64,000 nt of DNA from Diphasiastrum complanatum. Lineage: Eukaryota; Streptophyta; Lycopodiopsida; Lycopodiales; Lycopodiaceae. Of this stretch, positions 44,935 through 55,411 are shown piece by piece. How positions within the stretch are numbered: position 1 is the stretch's first letter; each line of letters starts with the position of its first letter. Both the position numbers and the translations under genes were made by a program. The notes beneath the pieces were generated by a model. That model did no database searches and was not told the DNA's origin. It saw only the letters and a program-made list of their open reading frames with translations. Where the stretch lies: NCBI GenBank assembly GCA_029204225.1, contig CM055107.1, positions 8,671,472 to 8,735,471 of the forward strand. The letters are read 5' to 3'.

Positions 44935-45190
44935 AAAGTAGAATCACTGTGCCACTATATTGTGGGTCCTATCAGTTGATAAGGATCAGTTGGCCTCGCC
45001 ACGAGGCAAGTCGATGGGACACACGTCCCGTCAACGGCAACCTGGGTCATGCATGGGTTGCCTGAGTGAACAACTATATGTACAGTGTAATTTCATTTTG
45101 AGAAATACAGTTGCTATGTGAGCTTGCTGTGGAGAGTGTTTTTTGTCTGTGTGCCTGTGTAGCATAATTTGTGTTCTTGTTCAAAGCAAA
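44935..45190 (+). repeat. Copia 5' LTR-like sequence (edges approximate)
   Basis: It lies directly upstream of a PBS at 45199. It contains ctatatgtacagtgtaattt and tttgagaaatacag, typical of the R-U5 part of short Copia LTRs. The downstream 45211-45780 resembles an untranslated leader, but no gag follows. Confidence 0.5.
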
Positions 45191-45198
45191 TTCTAAGT

Positions 45199-45210
45199 TG
45201 GTATCAGAGC
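45199..45210 (+). other. Primer binding site (initiator-Met tRNA), plus strand
   Basis: TGGTATCAGAGC on the plus strand, followed by cgtacaggg. It marks the start of a plus-strand Copia element whose coding part is missing. Confidence 0.85.
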
Positions 45211-45789
45211 CGTACAGGGAGTGTACACAATACAGCATCGTCGTTGAAGAGAGCTTCGGAAGAACTGTCTTCTGAGAGTTCGGGGTTTACGGCGGGTTGA
45301 AGACGGAAGGAGAAACACTGGTGCAGAGAGTTTAGCACACAGAAGTTTGGTGAGCTTGAGACTGTGTGAGGATTCAGAGACAAGGATTGTCGGCTGAATC
45401 AGAACCTTAGCAATCTGAATTTTGAAATTTCGAAGCAGGCTATTTGGTGTTTGCAGTCAGTGTGCATTCAATCGGACACCGTTTGACAAACGGATTAAAG
45501 CATCAGAGTTCAAGCAGTAGGGTGACCTCAGAGCAAAAGGATAGGCCTATCAGAACACTATGAATTGGAAGCCAAGAAGAGATTTATGTAAAAAACCTTG
45601 GTTGGGGTTTTGGGAGCACAAAATCAGAGATTTCTCTCCATTCTGAACTGTTTTGCAAGCTGTGAAAATCCAGAGGAGGATGCCCTAGCAGTGCGAATCA
45701 GACCAGTTGAGGCCGCGGACAGCCGCGGCCCAGAGAGAGAGAAAGATGGTTGAGGAATCATAAGCGTTAGGGCCATTTCTGGTAGGGGA

Positions 45790-45980
45790 TTGGTCCAGCC
45801 AAAACGTCCTAAAAAAGTCAAGGGGCACCACTACTGATGGTGGATATGCCCTACGTGAGTAACGAAGGTCCTGCCACATCCAATCCTGGGGGCTTCCTCT
45901 ATTACCCCGTGCTCTCGAGCCAATGAGAGTGTTCTAGGCTCTCAGAAGTATGACTATAAGGAGGGGGTGCTAGTACTTTT
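45790..45980 (+). repeat. Dispersed repeat shared with 3272-3460
   Basis: Same order of blocks as the copy at 3.3 kb: gggattggtc, acgtgagta, catccaatcc, attaccccg, gccaatgagag and ggctctcagaa. Confidence 0.5.
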
Positions 45981-47819
45981 GATGCAATGATTCACTAGCT
46001 TTCTAGGGTCCTAGTTCCGGAAAATTTCTGATCACTAATTCACGTTAGGATCTTGCTAATATCTCTTTCCCCATTGAATTCGGCTTACAGTTAGTAAAAA
46101 ATCTTACATGGGCTAGAAACCGATTTACTGTCTATGATGTGCTCGTGGGGTGCAAGTTGTATGCCCGCTTTGTTTGCTAAGCGGCGGTATTTTCGCCGAC
46201 CGTCGGGTCTAGGTATTTCGGTAGACGATACCGATGGCGGGTGTGACTAGTGTGACGCTTAACCAAGGCGGTGTATTTCAACCGTGAATAGTGGACGGCC
46301 CGCTCTAGTGTCTCACAGAGGTCGGGTCCAATTAATACGCTTCATAATGGAAAAAACGTAAGAAACACTTCAAAAACTTGATGATTCCATATAGCTGTTT
46401 AATAAATCTAACTGAGCAAGATGTTAACTACCCAACTTACGGTTCTCTCCATACAACACATTCTAAATCAGTAGGAAACAAAGTTATTTACTTAACACTT
46501 TCCCTAAACAAGTTGGAAATAGGCAATCATCATTCTAATTAGCCATGTCGCATCTGTTTATAAAATATTACGATTCCGGACTAAATTTGAATTTGTGCTA
46601 AAAACGATTCACTATAATGCACAATCGACCCATACTCTACAACAATCCATTCACTAGTTAGGTACTTGCAATTACTAAACTCAAGCAAACAACATTCTCA
46701 TTGCAAGCAAGTGATTTTGAGTTCATAATATCGGTAAACCCACAAATGCGCATCGACCTGATACTTCAATGTCTACTTGTTCAAGAAAAGGATCACAATC
46801 ATTTAGGTCCCAATAGGGACATGGCAGATGCAGAATTATTGAAATGATTAGGTCCTCATACAGTTACACAATGAATTCTCAGTATCCTATCATTCATTCA
46901 ATGAGCGAAAGCAAATACGGACGTCAAACACCCACATTCCAATTGAAAGCAAGTAAACACGAGAATAAACATCGATGTGAGGTAAACCCATACCTCAGTG
47001 TGAGAGAGAAACCACAAATCATAGAGGCACTAGTTATGAATGCCACTTTTGGTTTGAGGTAGCCTTGCCTTCGTCCTTCAAAGAGCTGCTTGAGAACTTG
47101 CCATTCAAGTCAACATGCGGATTAGATCAGAGAACAGGTAATCAACCAAACTTTGTCTCAGATTGGCGGAAGAATCGACAACTCAATGAACAGAGGCAGC
47201 TTGCAAACAGGTCTGAGAGGGCTCCAGCGAGGGCTGGCTGAAATTAGAATTGCAGGTCTGATTTTTTCTGATGCAGGGCCGCAGATATGTCTTAGTAGAC
47301 AACAGGCAGAGGTGGGCAGCGCTAACAGTCAGACAACGAACTGGTACAGGCAGTGCACAGAGGTAAGGCGGTAGGCAGCACGTAGTACTTGCACATAAAT
47401 GAAGGATCAACAAGCAGAGGCAGTCAGCAGGCAGATCGCAGGGCCAGCAGGTAGGTCGCAGGCCCCTCTCTTGCAGAAAAAATAGCAGGGCAGTTCGCAC
47501 TAGGATTTGAAAGATTGCTATAGAGGAGCCGCAGGCAGACAAGTGTAGGTAGTAGGCAGGGTACTACTGGAAACTATGATAGATCGCCGCTACATCTGCA
47601 GCCTCCGGGTAATCGCTATAGCAGGTTGTAGTAAGACCCCAGGTGGATTTAGCAGCAAACTTGAATATTGTCAGGGGGCTCCGTTGACAACGCTTGAACT
47701 ATCTGCGCTACAATAGTCGATGTCACAGGCAGCTTGAACATCATTTGACTTGCAATGTGCTTACTTCCTCATAAAAGCCAAGCTCATATTCCATCACATT
47801 CAATGCGACATGAACACTA
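45981..47819. other. Non-coding stretch, partly GCAG-rich
   Basis: The stretch 46130-46330 is GC-rich with cggcggtattttcgccg-type palindromic wording. The stretch 47190-47560 is rich in gcaggcag and ggcagtag. Open frames on opposite strands (47153-47374 and 47183-47542) mirror each other there. No gene is supported. Confidence 0.35.
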
Positions 47820-48466
47820 TGTGAAAAATACAGATCCTAAGTGGATCTAAACTCCAAGATCATTGGCTTGAATGCTTGCACTCCAAACTACATAAGCTAG
47901 GAATTGGCAACACATTCTATGCTACCTAGAATGCAAAGAACTTGATCAAAAAGCATTTATCACAAATGGAAACTTCCATAAACATCAAGTGCGGCCCAAA
48001 ATAGCATTATACAGTCCATAATACATCAGCCTACCACTTTTGGAAAGCACCTAAGATCATACACACAAAGCTTGAACTCAATCACTACACAATGCCAACA
48101 ATGGAAGGAGAACCCAATAGAAAAATCTCTCATTAAGCAAATGAATACAATGGATCTGCTCCAACCTGTTTCTCCACGGCCTACCTGCTATATATAGCTG
48201 AGAGAGATGACTCTCTCTCCTCTCTCTAGACCCTCCTTACCTAAAATATGCCCTATATAGGTAAAATTGGCATATATGTCCAAAATACATGAAAATGGAC
48301 TCATTTCGAAGGTCTTGAAGTTTGACACTTCTTCATACTGAAAAAATACACTTACTAGAAATATCTAGACCTGTTTCACACGTGTGAAAAGTCAGATCCT
48401 AAACTATGTGCCATTTTTAGCAATTTTGGCCTAAAACTAGACAAGGAAATGTTGACAATTTTCACA
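47820..48466 (-). repeat. 3' LTR of the Gag-only element
   Basis: Starts tgtgaaaaatacagatcc and ends ttgacaattttcaca. It is preceded by TSD CACTA. Inside are tgctatatatagctgag (TATA-like, near 48189) and ctctctcctctctctag. Compared with the other LTR it has G or C at the four variable sites. Confidence 0.95.
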
Positions 48467-48480
48467 CTCCCTCTTCAACT
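48467..48480 (-). other. Polypurine tract of the Gag-only element
   Basis: On the minus strand it reads agttgaagagggag, next to the LTR. The stop codon of the ORF overlaps its first base. Confidence 0.85.
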
Positions 48481-51400
48481 TAACTTGCTAGTTTTACAAC
48501 ACTACTTTGTTCCAACTTAAGAATGATCTCCATCATCAGAATAGATCTCTTCTCAAGGATCCTAATATGTACAAAATAGGACACAACATAATTGATATAG
48601 ATAATAGTGTCCATATAGGATGCTTCACTATTTCTTACATCAATTTTACATAGAATCATAAAAATGGTACATGTAAAAGAACATAGAATCTCAATTAATG
48701 AATTCCTCCTTGTATCCATCTCTGGTTTTTCTGTAAAATAGCAGCAAACAAGTTGTAAATGAAAGTGATCAACAAGTGTTTGCATGCCTCCTCCACATTT
48801 CACTATACATATAGTGAATGCAACATGTATCTCCATGAATGAACTTCCATCACCACCTTGCCTTTGTAGATCTTCAATCCATGAAAGCCTTTGAGTGAAT
48901 GAATGCCAAAAAGATGTGTTCCCTACTCCATTTGAATGACCAAAACCTGAACTTGAAATACTTGAAGTACCTCCACAAGATTTGCACACAACGCTTGATC
49001 CTACAATGTCAACAAGTTGCCAATTTGCCAACACTAGAATACTAGATCTTGAACTTTGTTCAAAAGAAAACATATTGACCACTTCAATACATTTCAAGAT
49101 CTGAATGAATTCATGTACTTGATCATACAAACCAGCAATGATAACTATTCCATCTCCAAGATCCAAAGGATGCAAAACTATGGAACTAGTTTTATTGAAA
49201 TTTGACAATTTCAACACATTGACATAACAATGTTCATACATGAGATTAGGCAAGTGAGGTAGAGTAAGAAGACACTTCCTTGCAGCTCCAAAGACCTTAC
49301 TTGAACCTTCAAGAACCTGTAAAAACAGATCCAAAATGCCTTGACCATTTGTCTCTTCTTTGATGCTTTTCACTAGCTTCGAATTGCCACTTGTCTCTTG
49401 GTGTTGATGAAGCAATCCAAGATCAACCTCTTGATCTTCCAATAAGACATCAAAGATCTTGCATATGTGAACATCTTCAGATCTGAAACTCTGAAGATAC
49501 TCCCTCTCAAACACATGATTAAGATCCCACAAGATCTCATCAATGCTCAAATTTGACCCTTCACTATAGTTAGTGAAAACAATGCCACCATCATAAACCA
49601 AAAGATAGATTCCAACATTTCCATTTAACATGAAGTAGAGTAGGTGAAGATGAGTATCAAACCTAATCAAAACAGCCCTCTTGAGTTCATAACAAACCTC
49701 AATAAGCTCACCAATGATATCTCCCTTGCCTTGAAGAAGTTGCCACTTGAGTTGCTCCATGTAGTCTTCTTCAACCAACCTTTTGCCATCTTGACCATGA
49801 ATGAACAATCCACCACAATCATAGAATGCTTTGAGTTGATGAAGAGATGTTAGATCCATGCTTTGGATCTTCCCAAGAACCACTCTTCCATTGCCCTTTC
49901 CTTCACAAGACTCCCTCTTAATGCTAGCACCACAAAAGTTAGAAACCTCCCTCTTGATAGTTGCACCATAAGAAGTAGAAGACTCTTGAATATTAGAAGC
50001 CAAGAAAAGAACCCTTAGTACCTTCAACATAAGAGTGATTGAAGCACTCTCTCTTTTCAAACATGAACTTCTACTCAATGATTTAGGTAATGAGTCATAT
50101 GATAATGATTCTTCCTCACTATCGTTCATAAAAACATCATTCAAAGTACATCCTACTTTGAACACTTCACATACTTCTCTTCCTTTTGACTTGTGATCTC
50201 CCTCACCAAGTCTCATGATAGAAACCTTTGATCTACTCTTTTTATGAAGAAATGTGACACCACTTGTTGCACAAATGACTTTATCACAAAAAGATGTAAA
50301 AGAACCATTTCCTTCAAGCATGCTCAAAGCACCATCATCTTTTCCCACATGATTACATACATCAATATGAAAAGAATTAGAAGAACAACCATCTTCTTGC
50401 AAAGAATGACACTTAGCATCTCCATCTTTTTCCATATGAACAAACAAGTCATTAGCAACAATCACTTCCAAAGAAGAATCTTCATCAACTCCATTGATGA
50501 AGTTAGCTCCTTCCTTACCTTTTCCATTTTTGCACTTGCCATCTAGCACCATTGAAGAACCACCAAGCCTTGGAAGTCCATGAGTAGAAGAGTACAAACA
50601 TGATGCTAATTTAGCTCCACATGACTCCATATGACTAGTAGGTAACACTAGTGCATCTTCAAGATCCAATGGATCCAAAAAATTGACCATAGATTCACCA
50701 AAGCTTGCCAAGTTAGCACAACAATTATCATCTCCAAGAAGTACATTAGATCTCAACCTAGATCTAGCATTTTGTTTCTTATGGCATTCATTTGCAAAAT
50801 GTCCTTTTATCCCACAATAAAAGCACTTGAACTTTGACTTATTGTTCTTAGTAGAAGAGGAAGAGGAAGAGTGATCATCATGATCAAAGTTACCACCTTT
50901 GGACCATTTCCCTTTGCCTTTACCTTTGCCCTTGAATTTGCCTTTTGTGAAGAAAGCCTCTTCACCTCCACCTTGCAAGGATGCACCATCAAGCTTTGAT
51001 TGCAACCTATGTTCTTCAGCCAATAAGATTTCTTGCAAGTCAACCACACTTGGCAAGACTCTTTGAATGGCAAAACTTTGCACAAGGTTAGCATGTTCAT
51101 TTAGCAAACCATTCAACATAACTTGAACTATTTCACCATCTTTTATGTTCTCATCAATGCATGCTAAATCATCACTTAGGGACTTAACTCTCAAGATAAA
51201 TGCATGAGCACTTTCACCCTCTCTTTGCCTACTAGAAAATATTTGTCTCCTTAGGGTCAATACCCTAGATGTGGACTTTGATTCAAAGAGCTTCTTTAAG
51301 GCATTCCATGCCTCACTTGCACTTTGACACTTTCCAACTTCCTTGAGAAGTTCATTTGTAACATTCATTTTAATGATATGAAGAGCCCTTTTGGCCTTCT

Positions 51401-51572
51401 TATCAAACCTTTGTTGCTCTTGAAGTGTGAGAGGTCTCTCTTCAATTTCTGCAACTATGTCCATGAGTTCATTCAACTCAAGTAAGGACTCCATCCTCAC
51501 TTTCCAAGTAGAGTAGTTTGATGAACTCAACCTTTCACTAGACTCTAGCATGATCCCACCATTGGAAGCCAT
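48480..51572 (-). CDS. gag: Gag-like polyprotein, 1030 residues, intact
   Basis: Residues about 10-190 form a UBN2-type Copia gag (SSSNYSTWKVRMESLL, ALHIIKMNVTNELL, SASEAWNALKKLFES, LRRQIFSSRQREGES, LVQSFAIQRVLPS, LLAEEHRLQSKL), which packages RNA in the virus-like particle. Residues 210-226 are a Lys/Gly run (KGKFKGKGKGKGKWSKG). A CCHC knuckle is at C250, C253, H258, C263 (CFYCGIKGHFANEC). The remaining 760 residues match no retroelement enzyme. They are Ser-, Leu- and Glu-rich with hydrophobic stretches near the end. There is no DSGA protease motif, integrase or YVDD motif. A frame open over 3.1 kb, with near-identical LTRs, suggests recent selection or recent birth. The start at 51572 (MASNGGIML) is supported by position just ahead of the gag core. 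The C-terminal function is unknown. Confidence 0.9.
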   Translation of the reverse strand: MASNGGIMLESSERLSSSNYSTWKVRMESLLELNELMDIVAEIEERPLTLQEQQRFDKKAKRALHIIKMNVTNELLKEVGKCQSASEAWNALKKLFESKSTSRVLTLRRQIFSSRQREGESAHAFILRVKSLSDDLACIDENIKDGEIVQVMLNGLLNEHANLVQSFAIQRVLPSVVDLQEILLAEEHRLQSKLDGASLQGGGEEAFFTKGKFKGKGKGKGKWSKGGNFDHDDHSSSSSSTKNNKSKFKCFYCGIKGHFANECHKKQNARSRLRSNVLLGDDNCCANLASFGESMVNFLDPLDLEDALVLPTSHMESCGAKLASCLYSSTHGLPRLGGSSMVLDGKCKNGKGKEGANFINGVDEDSSLEVIVANDLFVHMEKDGDAKCHSLQEDGCSSNSFHIDVCNHVGKDDGALSMLEGNGSFTSFCDKVICATSGVTFLHKKSRSKVSIMRLGEGDHKSKGREVCEVFKVGCTLNDVFMNDSEEESLSYDSLPKSLSRSSCLKRESASITLMLKVLRVLFLASNIQESSTSYGATIKREVSNFCGASIKRESCEGKGNGRVVLGKIQSMDLTSLHQLKAFYDCGGLFIHGQDGKRLVEEDYMEQLKWQLLQGKGDIIGELIEVCYELKRAVLIRFDTHLHLLYFMLNGNVGIYLLVYDGGIVFTNYSEGSNLSIDEILWDLNHVFEREYLQSFRSEDVHICKIFDVLLEDQEVDLGLLHQHQETSGNSKLVKSIKEETNGQGILDLFLQVLEGSSKVFGAARKCLLTLPHLPNLMYEHCYVNVLKLSNFNKTSSIVLHPLDLGDGIVIIAGLYDQVHEFIQILKCIEVVNMFSFEQSSRSSILVLANWQLVDIVGSSVVCKSCGGTSSISSSGFGHSNGVGNTSFWHSFTQRLSWIEDLQRQGGDGSSFMEIHVAFTICIVKCGGGMQTLVDHFHLQLVCCYFTEKPEMDTRRNSLIEILCSFTCTIFMILCKIDVRNSEASYMDTIIYINYVVSYFVHIRILEKRSILMMEIILKLEQSSVVKLAS

Positions 51573-52732
51573 GATTCTAATGTTTCTTCAACTTTTAGGT
51601 TCTGTCCTAAAGCACTTAGCACTCACTTTTCTCTCAACAAATGATAGATAAAGAGATCTATGAAGATTTAGGACCCTAAAACACTTCTATCTTGAACCTA
51701 GATGGTTTCCAAGCATAGAAAGGAAGATTGAAACACATGCAACACTTTGCACACACTAAGAATGGATTACAAAATCAAACCAACCTGAACACACTCTTGC
51801 TTAAGCTCTCAAACTTTCCAGCAAGTGACCAAATCAAGTTATGGTGTGAAGAGTTACTTGCATTCTTAGAAAATACCCAAAACTAGGATGCCAAGATTAC
51901 CTAGTAATGAACAAACTTGATCAACATATGATCAACACACTAAGATATTGATTCAACCTGTAAAACCACATGTAAACCACACTTCTAAAAGTTTATAAAC
52001 TCCAGCAAGTGATAAATACAAGATTTAGAGGTGAATGAATGAGCACACTTAGTGAATCACAAGACTAGCTTCACTATCTTGTCAAATCTTGGTGTTTAGA
52101 TGTAGATCTAAGATCACTTCACATGAGAATGTTCCTCAACCTGTTAAGAACCTGAAAACACACTTGCATAATGGTTAACACCTTCCAGCAAATGCTCCAA
52201 TCAAATTACATAAGGAGAGTTACTTACATGCTCAACAAAGTACACCAAAATTTATGCCAAAATTGATGACAATCTTTACAATATGCTCTTCACAATGGAG
52301 CTTACAATATGTTCACCCAAAAAAGGGGATCTTTCATCCAAATGGGAGCTTTGCTTAGCCTTTAGGAGAATTACAACTCACTCAAAAGAGCATTTGTCAT
52401 CCACTTAAGGAGAAGTTTCATCCACTTAAGGAGAGTGTTCATCCAAGAATGGAGATTGTCAACAATAGGATTGAAAAGAACATTGTTAGTATTGAATATG
52501 CACAAGCCTCACAATCACAAATGATTAGGTGTTATGATCTGATCCAAAATAGTTTCTTTTCAGCCTCTGATCTTCAATAGACCTAAAATATGCTTTTGAT
52601 CCACAAGTTCAACTCACAAAACAAAGGTTAGTAAGATTTGATCAACAAAGCAATGCAAAATCATGCTAGAACTTGATCAAACATCCAAATATCACCAAAA
52701 ATGGAATACTTACTATAGATAGAAGCCAACCA
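51573..52732 (-). other. Leader of the Gag-only element with three degenerate repeats of about 180 bp
   Basis: The phrase caacctg occurs near 51781, 51954 and 52138. The phrase ccagcaagtg (or ccagcaaatg) occurs near 51819, 52012 and 52195, each followed by similar AT-rich text and, in two units, gagttactt. It could be a packaging or dimerisation region. This is inference. Confidence 0.6.
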
Positions 52733-52744
52733 GCTCTGATACCA
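52733..52744 (-). other. Primer binding site of the Gag-only element
   Basis: On the minus strand it reads TGGTATCAGAGC and abuts the 5' LTR without a spacer. Confidence 0.95.
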
Positions 52745-53391
52745 TGTGAAAAATACAGATCCTAAGTGGATCTAAACTCCAAGATCATTGGCTTGAATGC
52801 TTGCACTCCAAACTACATAAGCTAGGAATTGGCAACACATTCTATGCTACCTAGAATGCAAAGAACTTGATCAAAAAACATTTATCACAAATGGAAACTT
52901 CCATAAACATCAAGTGCGGCCCAAAATAGCATTATACAGTCCATAATACATCAGCCTACCACTTTTGGAAAGCACCTAAGATCATACACACAAAGCTTGA
53001 ACTCAATCACTACACAATGCCAACAATGGAAGGAGAACCCAATAGAAAAATCTCTCATTAAGCAAATGAATACAATGGATCTGCTCCAACCTGTTTCTCC
53101 ACGGCCTACCTGCTATATATAGCTGAGAGAGATGACTCTCTCTCCTCTCTCTAGACCCTCCTTACCTAAAATATGCCCTATATAGGTAAAATTGGCATAT
53201 ATGTCCAAAATACATGAAAATGGACTCATTTCGAAGGTCTTGAAGTTTGACACTTCTTCATATTGAAAAAATACACTTACTAAAAATATCTAGACCTGTT
53301 TCACACGTGTGAAAAGTCAGATCCTAAACTATGTGCCATTTTTAACAATTTTGGCCTAAAACTAGACAAGGAAATGTTGACAATTTTCACA
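52745..53391 (-). repeat. 5' LTR of the Gag-only element
   Basis: Starts tgtgaaaaatacagatcc and ends ttgacaattttcaca. It is followed by TSD CACTA. It differs from the other LTR by A or T at four sites. Confidence 0.95.
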
Positions 53392-53595
53392 CACTACTTC
53401 TTCAAAATACAAAACAACCAATCACTTGAATTAAGACAAACATTCAACCATCATCTACTTAACAAGCAAGGAAAAGTGTTAGTACACCAAAAACTTGCCT
53501 TAGGCAAGCACCCAACTAACACATGCAACGAACTATGAGCACCCGAGTATCAATGATGGGTTCTCACACTATGCTCAATTCTTAATTGGAAGGAA

Positions 53596-55411
53596 AGCAC
53601 ACTTCCAAGCCAAGCCACAAACACCCATCCTAATCATTGACGTCAATTGCAAGCAAGTCTCAATCCACCAACAATGATATTCAACCCTAACCATCCCTCA
53701 CTCCACAAGCAACTACGCAAAAACTACTACCAAACACTCACATTACTTTCAACGTTCAAGCACAACCCACTTTTCCCATCAAAAGCATAGATTCAATCCC
53801 AAGGAGTGCAAACAAAAGCTCTATCAACCCAATCAAGCCTCCAACAATCAATCAACTAATTGGAGAAAAAAAACACAGCTCTCAAACCAAGCCACAAGCA
53901 CCCAACCTATCCTTTGCTAGCAACTACAAGTGAGTCTACTCTCAATCCACTAACAAGCATTCAACCCCAAACATCCATCACTCCACAAGTAACTATGCAA
54001 GACAATACTTGCACCAATGCATAAGCATACTACAAGGCAAAAGCAACATTTAACCATCCATCAAACCAAACTTCCAAGGAATCAAACCTACTCATGAACA
54101 AAGATCTCTCAAGCAAGCACCCATCTTCTAAAAACTTTCAACTCTAAAAAACTCTCAACCAACATCACATCAAAACTATCACATCATCATCCAACTATAT
54201 TCCACTCTCAAATTATTAACTCACAAAAGCACTAACAGCCAAAAGCACTAACATCCAAAAGCACTAACTTCCAAATACACTAACTCTCAACACACATCCA
54301 CAAATACAAAGAGTCAGCTCCTTTTTATAGGAAAACCCAAGTGTCCCACTTCAAAATGAGGCTTTGCCAATTTTTATGCCCTTCAAGCCCTCTTTGCCAT
54401 TTGTCCTCAACCCATTTGATAGTACACCTAGTGGCCTCCATAAGAGAGTGAGGGAGTTGTGCATTCAAGGCTCTCTTCAAAAACTAGCCAAGATGCCATT
54501 TTTGTCAAAGGCTAGGGAGGCCATTCAAGTTTCCCCTTTTGTACACCCTAGAAGCCCAAAATGTCAATGGCTAGTGGGTGTACCTCCCAATTTTAGAGCC
54601 TCCAAGGTGTTTTGCCATTTATTATCCAAAGTTTGGGTGAGGCCCTTTTTCAACCCCTATTTTTAGTAGGCGGCCTTCGTTTTTCTTTGGGTACCTATGT
54701 TTTCGGCCTTTCTTTGATTTTTCAAGGGTCGTGCGCCTACTGCTCATTTGTCTGGATTTTTGGCCTGTTGGGTAACCACTCGGCCCACACATTTCGTTAA
54801 TTGCCCGTAAATTGCCCAAACTTTGCCGTTAGGGCTTCTGTGACTCCTTGACACTGAATCCATATTTTCCGGTCCCATTTTTACCCGAAACTTTTCTTTC
54901 TCGGTTTTTTCTTCTGTGGTTGACTTTTTTGGCATTCATGACTAAGACTCCCACGACAACATGGTTTTCCGGAAAGATACACTGAGTGATCATATATTAG
55001 TAAAAATGGACTCAATACATGGTGAGATTTTTGCACGGTCATACCGGCTATTTTTTTACAATTGGCCATTATTTTGAAAAGTCGTAAAATATTTACCGGC
55101 CATTTCTAAGGCCACAAAATTTGCTCTAGCCTCATTTAGGTCGGGCTCGGACCCAATTCTAGGTGGACCGGCACTTTTGGCTCGGTCTTACAAAACTTGA
55201 CCACAAAATATTTTTGACGATTTTTTCAAAAGTCAGTTTCTTACTTTTCAATTGTGTCTAGCCACTTTAGGACGGGCTGGGACCCAGTTCTGAGACAAAT
55301 TTGTGCCAATTTTTCTCTAATAACCGGGTTTTACAGGCCGGTTTTCTTCAATTATTGCAAACTTAAACTTAAAAATTAGCCTGATTTTCCGTGCGGAAAT
55401 ATCGGCGAACA
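53596..55411 (-). repeat. Large LTR-like repeat, copy B (inverted)
   Basis: Reverse complement of copy A (42038-43827). Its start on the minus strand is tgttcgccgatatttcc at 55411, matching tgttaaccaatatttcc. The TATAAAAAGG box is at 54329-54320. Beyond 53596 homology to A stops although the sequence may still be LTR, because A is truncated there. The Gag-only element inserted about 200 bp further left. Confidence 0.8.

Larger units (their letters stand above)
47820..53391 (-). mobile_element. Young, complete non-autonomous LTR retroelement encoding only a Gag-like protein (TR-GAG-like)
   Basis: LTRs 47820-48466 and 52745-53391 are both 647 bp and differ at only four positions that I can see, all transitions (about 99.4 percent identity). 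TSD CACTA is perfect (47815-47819 and 53392-53396). The PBS (52733-52744) and PPT (48467-48480) are intact. Reading on the minus strand, a 1.15-kb leader is followed by one 1030-codon ORF that ends at the PPT. No protease, integrase, reverse transcriptase or RNase H is encoded, so mobilisation must use enzymes of another Copia element. This layout matches the described class of terminal-repeat retrotransposons with a GAG domain (TR-GAG). It is the most recently active element in the window. Confidence 0.93.

Noticed and set aside
47153-47542. Cys-rich minus-strand frame as a small secreted protein
   Set aside because: The Cys and Leu come from reading a GCAG-rich low-complexity stretch backwards. 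There is no credible signal peptide and the opposite strand is equally open.
49644-51100. Plus-strand and alternative minus-strand frames inside the 1030-codon ORF
   Set aside because: They are shadows of the intact Gag-like ORF in other frames.
47815-53396. CACTA at both ends of the Gag-only element as CACTA transposon termini
   Set aside because: The two CACTA copies are direct and lie outside TG...CA LTRs with PBS and PPT, so they are the 5-bp target-site duplication.
42456-54819. Similar small open frames at 42456-42824 and 54622-54819 as a conserved gene
   Set aside because: Both lie in copies of the same LTR-like repeat. The similarity is explained by the repeat, and the frames have no domain, start context or length conservation.
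53396-55411. Copies A and B as the two LTRs of one element
   Set aside because: They are in inverted, not direct, orientation, so they cannot be the LTR pair of one insertion.
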